Source of the DNA: Dactylorhiza incarnata
Lineage: Eukaryota > Streptophyta > Magnoliopsida > Asparagales > Orchidaceae
NCBI GenBank assembly: GCA_033032865.1
Contig: JAWHQI010000272.1
Span: 2,232,001 to 2,296,000, forward strand
Direction: 5' to 3'
Length of the DNA: 64,000 nt
Shown here: positions 46,497-56,638 of the stretch, piece after piece
Layout of the letters: each line of letters begins with the position of its first letter
How positions within the stretch are numbered: position 1 is the first letter of the stretch
Translations under genes and position numbers: made by a program
The notes under the pieces: generated by a model
What the model was told of the DNA's origin: nothing
Seen by the model: the letters and a program-made list of their open reading frames with translations, nothing else
Database searches by the model: none

Positions 46497-48383
46497 ATGG
46501 CGCACCATGATCATGCATTTTCTGAGGGGCAAGGAATAACTAGACCACCATTATTTACCGGTTCCGATTATAATTATTGGAAAACTAGGATGAGGTGTTT
46601 TTTAATATCATTAGATATTGAAGTATGGAATATGGTTGAAACAAATTATGCTCATCCTACTTTTACAATTGGTGATGTTGTCATGGAAAAACCCAAAGAT
46701 AAATGGGATGACCAGGACAAATTAAAATGCAAAAATAATGCAAAAGCAATGAACGCATTATTTTGTGCTCTTGATAAAACTGAATTTAATAGAACCTGCG
46801 CATGTCAAACTGCATATGAAATTTGGAATTTATTGGAAATTACTCATGAAGGTACCTCGTAGGTGAAGGACTCAAAGCTTTTCCAATTGGAGTCAGAATT
46901 CGAAAAGTTCAGGATGGAGGTAGATGAGGATGTGGATACCATGTACACAAGATTCACTAAGATAGTAAATGACTCAAAAGTTTTAGGAAAAAATTTCTCA
47001 AATGGTGATTTGGTAAGAAAACTTCTTAGATCTCTCCCCCCTAAATTCAATCCCAAAGTGATGGCTATTTCTGAATCTCATGATCTTAAAGCTCTTAATA
47101 TTGAAAGCCTGATTGGGAACTTGAAAACTCATGAAGATGAATTGAAAATTCAACAACAAGAGTATATGGAGCCAAAGAAGAAGGGATTGGCTCTAAGATC
47201 TAAGAAGGAGGAAAGTAGTAATTCTGAGGAGGAAGAAGAAGATGAGGAAAGTTTATTTGTTAGAAAGTTTAGAAAATTTATGAAAAATCCAGAGAGGAGG
47301 AATTCATTTAAGAAGTATTTTAAGAAGGAGACGTTTAGAAAGAAAAAAAGGAAAGGAAGACGATGAGGAGGAAGAGAGACCGCCACCGGAGTGCTATCAA
47401 TGCAAGAAGTTAGGACACATCCGAAGCAAGTGTCCAAAGTACTTAAAAGAACTTAAAGAAAAGAAGCACAAAGGGACGAAGGTGCTGAAGGCAGAAACAT
47501 GGGATGATACTACTTCTGAGGATGCAAGCAGTTCAAGCTCAAGTAAAGAAGAGGAGGCCAACATGTGCTTAATAGGAAAGAGCATCATATCTGATGATGA
47601 ATGCAGTGTCCAAAGTGACACTGAGGTAACTCCTCCAACCTACGATGAATTATTTTCTGAATTTTTAAAGACTTGCAAATTTTTTGAAAAGAGTTTAAAA
47701 GATAACGATCTTCTTAAATCTGAAAATGAAATTTTGCTTAAAGAAAACAAAAAATTGTTTAATGAAATTAAGACTATTGGAAAAAGAGAAATTTCTTGCC
47801 AAGAGTGTGATCAGTTTTTGGGAAGAATTAAAGAACTTGAAGAATCTATTTCCAAATCTCATTCTACAATAAAAATTCTTACCAAAAAGAATGAGATTTT
47901 AGAGAGAGATCTGAACGTAGATGTGTAAATCTAGTATCCGAAAATACAGAAATGAGAAACCAGATTCATGACTTAACGCTAGCCATGAAAAAATTTGGAA
48001 TGGGCCGAAGATCACTGGATATGATCTTAGGATACCAATGCCATGGATCTGGAAGGTTTGGACTCAGATACACGTCAGGAAGCTATCGCCCGACGACAGC
48101 CACTGTCGTCGGCGACAGAGAAAAGTCCAGAAATTCTGTTTTTAAAAATTCTGAAGTGAGTAAATTGTCAAATACTGCATCCTCATCCAGCAAAAGTCCA
48201 GAAAAGTTATACTCTTCTCAATACATTACATGTGCCAAATGCAATAGATTTGGTCACACTACGGACTCTTGCTGGAGGAAAGGAAAAAGTAAAATTAAAC
48301 AAATCTGGGTGCCTAAGGCTTCTACCTATACTATGGGTGGAACCACTTGGGTAACCAGATCTTTACTCACCTCTTCTTTCTAG
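46497..48383 (+). pseudogene. Element F gag
   Basis: ATG at 46497. Parallel to the E gag and clearly homologous: FSEGQGITRPPLFTGSDYNY, WNMVETNY, LKCKNNAKAMNALFCALDKT. In-frame TAG at 46861, a frameshift near 47360, then the knuckle CYQCKKLGHIRSKC (47392-47433), acidic and coiled-coil tail (to 47928), another shift, and a second knuckle CAKCNRFGHTTDSC (48230-48272). Ends TSSF-TAG at 48381-48383, followed by an acceptor-like GGCAG, as in E. Confidence 0.9.
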
Positions 48384-51300
48384 GTGTGTTGGCAGGCTAA
48401 GGACAAAGAAGATGTGTGGTACTTGGACTCGGGTTGTTGAAAGCACATGACGGGCAATAAAGAGAAGTTCCTTAGCCTGGAGATGAAGAAAGGAGGAGTT
48501 GTTACATTCGGAGATAATGGAAAAGGAAAAATCATCGGCATCGGAGTTGTGGGTAACAAAAAATTTTCAATTTCAAATGTTTTATTTGTAGAAGGATTAA
48601 CGCATAATTTGATTTCTATTAGTCAATTATGTGATAAGGGTTTAGATGTTTTATTTGAATCTTCTACAAATTTGTGCAAAATTATTAATTCTAAAACAAA
48701 AGAAATTGTTTTTACCGCACCTAGATGTCATAATGTATATATGATTAAATTTCTTGATTGTTCAAATTCTACTTTAAAATGTTTTTTTATCAAAAAATGA
48801 TGAATTAGAATTATGGCATAGGCGACTTGGACATACTAGTGCCAAGTTAATTACAAAACTTTCAAAAGATAAATTAATTAAAGGTTTACCATTGTTAAAT
48901 GGAAATTTATCTTCTTCATTATGTGTGCCTTGCCAAAAAGAAAAATTTTCAAAATCATCTTTCAAAAGTAAAAATATTATTTCTACCACTAGGCCACTTC
49001 AATTAATACATATGGATTTATTTGGGCCAATTGGAATTTCTAGCTTAGGAGGTAGAAAATATACATTTGTATTGATTGATGATTATTCTCGTTTTTGTTG
49101 GACTTTATTTCTAACCTCCAAATCCGATGCATTTTCAGAATTTTCAAAATTATGTTTGCGTATTCAAAATGAATTAGAGTTAAAAATTAAACGCATACGA
49201 TCAGATCATGGAGGAGAATTTGAAAATGAAAAGTTTATTTCTTTTTGTACGGAGTTAGGAATTAAACACGAATTTTCTGCTCCACGCACACCACAGCAAA
49301 ATGGTGTAGTGGAGAGGAAAAATAGAACTCTTCAAGAGTTAGCCCGTACGATGCTATCTGAATTTAAATTACCAAAATCTTTTTGGGCTGAAGCGGTTAG
49401 TACGGCATGTTATGTAATTAATAGAGTAATGCTTCGCCCTATTTTAAAATTAACTCCTTATGAATTAATTTTTAGTAAAAAACCAAATGTTTCTTATTTC
49501 AAAGTTTTTGGTTGTAAATGTTTTATTTTGAATTATAAAGATTCCTTAGGAAAATTTGATGAAAAATGTGATGAAGGTATTTTTATTGGCTATTCTTCAA
49601 CTAGTAAAGCTTATAGGATTTTTAATAAAAGAACAAAAATAGTTGAAGAATCTATTCATGTTAGGTTTGATGAGTTTGTTTCATGTGTAGAAAAGAAAAT
49701 TATAGGAAAAGAAGATGAGCCCCTTCCTTCGGTGGAGAATGATGATGAAGAACTTGGAGAAAATGAAGAAGAAAAAGAAGAAGAAAGAGAAGGAGAAAGA
49801 GAAGAAGAAGATAGAGAAGAAGAAGAAAGAGAAGAATATGTGCCTCCAAGTGAATTGAGATTTTCAAAGGATCATCCAAAGGAGCTTATCATTGGAGATC
49901 CGCAAAAAAGTGTTAGTACTCGTTCATCGTTACATGTTTTATTTTCAAACCTTTGCTTTGTTTCTGAAATAGAACCAAAAGAGGTTTCCACCGCTTTAAA
50001 TGATGAATTTTGGTTTTTAGCTATGAATGAAGAACTTAATCAATTTGAACGTAATAAGGTTTGGAATCTTGTAGAACGACCCAAAAATCGTCCTGTAGTT
50101 GGAGTCAAGTGGATTTTTGAAAATAAATTGGATAATGAATCTAGAATTGTTAGAAATAAAGCCAGATTAGTTGCAAAAGGTTATGCACAAATTGAAGGGA
50201 TAGATTTTGATGAAACTTTTGCACCCATAGCAAGATTAGAAGCGGTTAGGATATTTCTTGCATTTGCTTGTTTTAAAAGAGTTAAATTATATCAAATGGA
50301 TGTCAAAACCGCATTTTTAAACGGGTATATAAAAGAAGAGGTTTATGTAGAACAACCCCTAGCTTTACAAATGAAAAATATCCAAATTATGTTTATAAAT
50401 TAGATAAAACGCTTTATGGATTAAAACAAGCGCCTCGTGCTTGGTATGATCGATTAACTTAATATTTGTTAAAGCACGATTATAAAATTAGAAGTGCCGA
50501 TTCTACACTCTTTATTAAGCAAATTGATCATGAATAAGTTATTTTGCAAATTTATGTTGATGATATTATTTTTGGAGCCACTAATGAAGAGTTGTGTAAT
50601 GAAGTAGTTCAAATTATGAAAAATGAATTTGAAATGAGCATGGTAGGAGAACTTTCATATTTTCTAGGTTTTCAAATTACACAAAAACATGATGGTATTT
50701 TTATATGTCAATCCAAATATATTCATGATATGTTAAAAAGATTTGGATTTGAAAATCTTAAGCATGCAAACACTCCTATGAGTACTTCACTAAAATTAGG
50801 AAAAGATGAAAGTGGAGTTTCAATTGACCAAACCCTTTATAGAAGCATGATAGGATCTTTATTATATTTAACTGCATCTTGACCTGACATTATGTTTGCA
50901 GTTTGTTTATGTGCTAGATTTTAGGCTAATCCTAAAGAGTCACATTTAAAAGCTGTGAAACGCATCTTTCGATATCTTATAGGAACATCTAAATTAGGAT
51001 TATGGTATCCTCATAATGATTCCTTTATTTTACATGGCTTTTGGGATTCAGATTATGCGGGATGTTCTTTAGATAGAAAAAGCACTAGTGGGACTTGTCA
51101 TTTTATCGGCCCTTCACTTATATCATGGTCGAGTAGGAAACAAAATTATGTTGCCCTCTCTACTACCGAGGCCGAATATATTGCACTAGGTAGTTGTTGT
51201 GCCCAAGCTCTTTGGATTCACAAACATTAGAAGACTTTGGCATGCAACAAAGTAGTGTAGAATTAAAGTGTGACAATAAAAGTGCTATAGACTTAACTAA

Positions 51301-51499
51301 TAATCCCGTATTACACTCTAGATCTAAGCATATAGATGTCCGACATCATTTTATAAGAGATCATATTAAGAAGGGTAATGTAAAAATCAATTTCATAGGA
51401 ACGGATTCACAACTAGCGGATATATTCACTAAACCGTTACCGGATTCCCATTTTTCTATGCTTAGGCTAGAATTAGGAATCCTAGACATTTCACAATGA
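48384..51499 (+). pseudogene. Element F pol (PR-IN-RT-RNase H)
   Basis: Nearly full-length copia pol with few lesions. Protease LDSGC-stop-KHMTG (TGA near 48438 inside the active-site motif), pre-integrase [10 protein letters not shown] and CVPCQKEKF, integrase core with all three acidic residues ([29 protein letters not shown]), an acidic Glu/Arg-rich linker (49720-49840), RT ([35 protein letters not shown] at 50553-50579), RNase H (DSDYAGCSLDRKSTSGTC, LSTTEAEYIAL, CDNKSAIDL, DSQLADIFTKPL). Shifts occur near 48785, 50360 and 51225, with stops near 50459, 50535, 50879 and 50921. Ends TGA at 51499. Confidence 0.93.
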
Positions 51500-51773
51500 T
51501 TATATCACTATTTATAACCTATAAAATTTAACAAAAAAAAACCATCACAATAGCTATTCATTTAAAAAAAAGGAAGAAAAACTAAATCTTAACATAGACA
51601 TTCACCATCATATAACATGTCCAAATATAAAAAATTATTACAAAATTTTAATAAAAAAAGTACTTAAAATGTCTCATAAAAGAAATTCACAAAATTAGAG
51701 AGAGATCTGGGCTGGGCAGCTGTCGGATGGCGACAGTAGGATGTCGGATGGCGATAGCTCCCAGAAGTCTTTT

Positions 51774-52940
51774 TTACTCTGAATCCTCTTCATTTCTACT
51801 GCCTGCTCCACTACTTTCTGGAATATCATAATCTGCTCTCCTTATCACTGTCTTCCTCCGCCGACCCTGACTAACCGATTGGCGATGCGACTCCTCCTCC
51901 GTCGGCACGTCCCATTCTGCGGCTTCAGCAGGCGTAGGCTTTAATTTAAGTCCCTTCACAAGGAACTTCATGAACTTCTGCATTCGCGTCCGATCCTTCT
52001 TCACCTCTACTTTATGTTATTCAAAGGACCTTCTATGCTCTTGAAAATCATCTATATGTCTATCCAACTTTGTTTGGAAAGAATCGAGTGCCTTCCGCAT
52101 AGACCCTCCACGTGCAATAGGAGGCTCTCTCATTTCTGTAGTAGGCGGCTTCCTTTGATTTTTCTTACCCTTTATACACGTCGTTTGATATATATCCGGG
52201 ACACAATCTCCAACATAAAAGCTTTGATCTATCCATGTATATTTCTTGAATAAAATATGCTGGATAATCGCACCCAACTGGAGGGTGTGTGCCTTTTTGC
52301 ACTCAGGACTTTTGAGGCGGAATGTATAACGAATCAAAGACAAAAGAAGATCGGCCACATCAAATAATTCGTTCTCCACTATATAGTAAGTCACAAGACT
52401 AAGTTGAGCCGTAATACTATGGGTATCACCAGACTTCAACATAATCGCGTGCCTTAGTATATCTTGAACAAGACGAGCATCGTCTGTCAATGTCGCCATA
52501 GTGGTTATAAGGTTCTTTGTAGAATTACCATGCAAAGACATGTTCATTAGGGTCCAATCTCTCTCCAGTTTTTAATTCTCCACTATGTCCACAACATTCT
52601 CACTTTCCATTATTCCAAATTCACTTCTTAAATCAATGGGAGTAATCTCCACATATTGGCCTTGAATTTTGGATCTAACTCCTCCATTCAAATCCATATA
52701 TGAAGGGTCCTCAAGATGATTATAAAATTCTCGTACTAAATAGGAGGAGAAGATATCTTGGATAATGACCGAAAGTATACCTGCCTCAGCAAGCATATAA
52801 TAGACACGTTCATGTCGGGGGAGATCAAATTCCACTACTTTTGAAATTCCGATTTGGGCTTTTTCGATGCCCGGATAACTTTGATAAGACGAGTGAGCGT
52901 CTCCTGACTCACTCCTTCGCGATCTCCAACTGGATGACAT
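51774..52940 (-). pseudogene. Element F antisense accessory ORF (plant transposon-protein-like)
   Basis: One minus-strand frame of 389 codons from ATG 52940 to TGA at 51774, broken only by stops at about 52572 and 52014. It lies between pol and the 3' LTR, opposite to pol. The N-terminal part (residues about 30-210: RHERVYYMLAEAGILSVIIQ, SSYLVREFYNHLEDPSYMDL, VRSKIQGQYVEITPIDLRSE, FGIM, LVTYYIVENELFDVADLLLS) shows the same pattern as the N-terminal domain of the sense accessory ORF in element C: a VREFY-type box, a short charged spacer with a G-x-x-V-x-I strand and a later helical block. A basic region follows (GRRRKTVIRR). Extra ORFs in sense or antisense are known for plant LTR elements. 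The function is unknown. A conserved-domain search with both sequences would decide the relation. Confidence 0.7.
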
Positions 52941-52942
52941 AT

Positions 52943-53593
52943 CTGCATGAGAGATAAGAAAATTTAAAACAAAAAAGGGGACCTGTCGGATATCCGATAC
53001 CCCTATTTCGGATATCCGATAGCTACAAAATTATGCTTCCGAAAAATAATTTCACAAACATTCTTACTCTCACAAATACACAAATTTTTCACACAGAAAA
53101 TGTTCTTCAACATCTATATAATTTTTGACAAATCTTTGGTGAAAACACTATTCATCATCTTCTTCATATAAAAACAAAGTTCTAATTTTTTTAAAAAAAA
53201 AATACAACATCACAAGATCTAAACCCTCTTTTGAACACCAAAATCTAAAATGTCTAGATCTCCTAAAATGATTCTTCACAAAAACCAAATGAAAACAAAG
53301 AGGAATCTCAAAATCAAGCTCTACATTTTTTCTCTTCTTCACAAAAACTCCATGAAAACCAAGATCTAAAATATCTAGATCTACATTTTTTCTTAACAAA
53401 ACTAAATGAAAACCAAGAGGAATATCAACATCACAAAACTATTTGAGAAATTCTAAACAAAACTTAAAAAATCCAAATTTCTCACCTTAGATCTGATGTT
53501 TTTTCGGCGACCTGGAGCTCTAGATCTCGAAAATATTCCTAAAACTGAAGTGATGTGTCGGTGGAAAGACGAAACGCGTCTTTTTATCTTTTT
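52943..53593 (-). promoter_or_regulatory. Putative promoter, 5' UTR exon and intron of the antisense ORF
   Basis: On the minus strand: LTR-type motifs (53600-53640), a TATA-like GATAAAAAG (53579-53589), a short leader, a donor-like CTAAG|GTGAG (junction at 53486/53485), then about 540 bp ending in a pyrimidine-rich CTTATCTCTCATGCAG (to 52943), two bases before the ATG. The arrangement is that of a plant gene with a 5' UTR intron. Transcription and splicing are inferred only. Confidence 0.45.
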
Positions 53594-53640
53594 AGAGACG
53601 TCGGATGGCGATATCTACCTGTCCGAAATCCGACAGCTCC

Positions 53641-54971
53641 CAAAAATTAACCTCTCTTCTCTAGCTATTTTCATTCCCTGTTTCTCTAAATGTTCATATG
53701 AAAATTTTATAATATGGCATAAAATATTTTTTCATGTGTTATCTTTCATACAAATAGCTTAACAATTAATTATGATGTTCAATCTTAAGTTATCATTGTA
53801 ATGACACTTTCATATAGGAATTATGAATTGTTTTCGCATGCCTCTAAGGTTAAGAAATCTTTTATCTATGACAATGAGCAATCACAAACACTTACTTTGC
53901 CATTACATATTAATAAAATTTATTTTATACATACATCATGATTGCTCGAACATAACAAAATACATTTCATAAAGTCTAACTTCAACTTTGCTACTTTGCA
54001 CTTATTCAAATTATACCATTTTTGCATGCAAGTGAATTCGGAGATCCTTTACATATATGAAAATTCAAAAAAGGGGAAGGCAAATTCAAATGCAAAACAT
54101 ACATTTTGCCAAAAATTTTGCAAGAAATAAAAATATGAAAAGGATCCTCCACCAAGCACTACTTAGCCTCCTGATAAGTCTTAATGAGCATTGTGAGGTT
54201 AAGCACCTTGGAAAGAATTGTAAAGTGTCTTGTTATGCAAAAACAAAATGGTCCTTTTATGTACTTGCAAAGTTTCTATAAGTTCATAAGTTTGGCTTTA
54301 TGTATATTTATGTTATGTTTAACAATTCCATGATTATATATATTTTAAATATATTCATATGTATTCTTTCTCAAAGTATCACTACTACACTTCATTGTTA
54401 TTTATAAAATTTCTTCTTATGAGAATTGGACCGAAATAATTCAATATTCTATATTCTCATGTGTCTTTCTCTGATAATTGCAATTGCATCTCCTAATGGT
54501 TAAGTATATTTGCTTCTATACATTATAACACACTGTTAGAATGCTTATCCTAATCTCTACAGTTTCCTATCTCACTATCATATCACTTACAAAGCTTCCG
54601 CTAGTGTACTCCAACTTTCCCTATATTTTTTTAATTTTCTACCATATATCTATAATACTCCTTCCTCGTCTTTATTCATTACTTTTGATAATATCAAAGG
54701 GGGAGAAGATACTAAGAAATCACTTAAATCACTTAAAATACTTAATTATTTAAGTTATGTAGGGGGAGTTTATATGTAGAGGGAGTTTATATGTCCGGGG
54801 GAGAATATTTTGGGGAGATCATATCATATTAAGGGAGATCATATCATATTAAGGGGGAGATCATGGAGATCAAAAGTTCACACTTGTGCCCACATGATAT
54901 ACTTTTCAATATCTCTATAGGATTTATTCGATTTCTTTTCTAAGGATTTGTTATTATCAAAAGGGGGAGAT
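53641..54971 (+). other. Element F 3' non-coding region with conserved block and purine tracts
   Basis: AT-rich. A block at 54145-54212 matches element E 41204-41270. Purine tracts AGGGGGAG or close occur near 54698, 54761, 54779, 54797, 54853 and 54962 (the true PPT, next to the LTR). No supported ORF. Confidence 0.6.
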
Positions 54972-56294
54972 TGTTGGAGCATGCGTTCGCACTCGTCCGA
55001 TTTGAGAATAACAAATCCCGAATGTATTTGATCCTATTTTTGATTAATGGTGTGCAGATAACATGTGCAAGTATAACATGTTTGCAATTGGAGCAAAATA
55101 CCGATTTTCCAGAAATTAGAGCTATCGGAATTCCGACAGCTTGCTAACGGATTTCCGATAGCGCACGATTTCTTCCCAGCGGTTGAGAGCTAACAGATTT
55201 CTGACAGCACACGATTTCTTCCCAGCGGTTAAGAGCTATCGGATTTCCGACAGCAGTAACGGATATCCGACAGCCCACAATCTTCCCGCAACTCTATGAC
55301 ATGCAGCAATTACGCAAGCTAACGGATTTCCGATAGTGATATCGGATATCCGACAGCCCACGATCTTCCCGCAACTCTACGACATGCAGCAGTTATGCAA
55401 GCTAACAGATTTCCGATAGTGATATCGGATATCCGACAGCCCACGTCTCAACAACGGCCTCCACTTCGCGTAGAAACTTCGAATTAGTGGGACACATGGC
55501 AGCCTCTGGAGATATCGGATTCTGGCGATACCTAGCTAACGGACGGCGACAGCTCTTTTTTTATTTAAAGGGTCCAGAACTTCGTGGATTTCATTCCTAC
55601 AGATATTCAAGCCTTCTTCCCGAGTGTTATCGTCCAGAGAGCTCCAGAGAACGAAAATCCCCATCCTTGAATAAGAAAAGAGAGAGCGAATCCGAAGATT
55701 GTACACGCGTTCCAATGAGACTTTCTCAAGGGTTCTTCGCTGCTTTGGTCCAGAAATTCTAAAGGGGGTTTTTAATTTGTATTTCATTTATATTTACATT
55801 CATCTTGTAATCGTTGTAGAAATCGTCATCTTGCGTGTGACGTCTAAGTCCGTGCGAGGCTTAGGGGAAATCATCACCTTGTGTGTGGTGTTAGATCCTT
55901 GTGTGGTCTAGGGTAAATCATCGTCTTGTGTGCGGTGTCAAGTCCTTGTGTGGTTTGGGAGAAAATCGCTGCCGTGTGTGCTGCGTCTAGATCAAGATTT
56001 GATTTAGGGGGAGGCTAGTGTCTATATCTGGGAGATATAGGCTATAACCAACCGGTCCTTAGGAGAAGGACCGGTGAAAAGAGACAAGAGATTTTATTAA
56101 TTGTAAGCCTTTGATTCCAAGCTTTATTGGAATTATTTCTACTCATTATCTTTGATGAAATAAAATCTTGGTTTTAAATTCAATTATTTGTCTTTATATT
56201 CATATATTGTTTCGTTTGTTACAAAAATTATCAAAGTTTTAAATTGCCCTTATTTACCCCCCCCCCCCCTCTAAGGGCGCCACAAGATCCAACA
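54972..56294 (+). repeat. 3' LTR of copia element F
   Basis: Partner of 45129-46445 (1323 versus 1317 bp), same 83-bp units and C-rich tract. Followed by ATTAA (56295-56299), an exact copy of the left duplication. F is therefore a complete insertion of about 11.2 kb. Confidence 0.95.
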
Positions 56295-56299
56295 ATTAA

Positions 56300-56621
56300 G
56301 AGTTTTGCGAATTTATCTCTTATAAAATTTTATTTTATTCCAAAGGGATTTTAGATCAAGTGCTAATCTCTTAATCATCAAATTTCTTATTAGTTGAATC
56401 GCTCATAATCGTTTTCCGAAACAAAACCCACTTTTTAAACAATAAAATAATAGCTCTTTTTTTTGAGTAAAAGTACTCAACAACCCGGAAAGAATGGGAC
56501 ACTTGATTTCTTAAATCCTATACAATAAAATTATAGGTACACTTGCCAACAACCCAGAAATAATGGGACACTTGATTTCTTAAATCCTATACAATAAAAT
56601 GATAGGTACACTTGCCTTATC
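56300..56621 (+). repeat. Gypsy/Athila-type LTR, middle part, with a 69-bp tandem duplication
   Basis: Continues the host sequence interrupted by F at 45128. Two 69-bp copies starting CAACAACCC (56478 and 56547), ending in GGTACACTTGCC, a string often found near the end of plant gypsy LTRs. Confidence 0.55.
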
Positions 56622-56638
56622 GGATTATATTTGGATCA

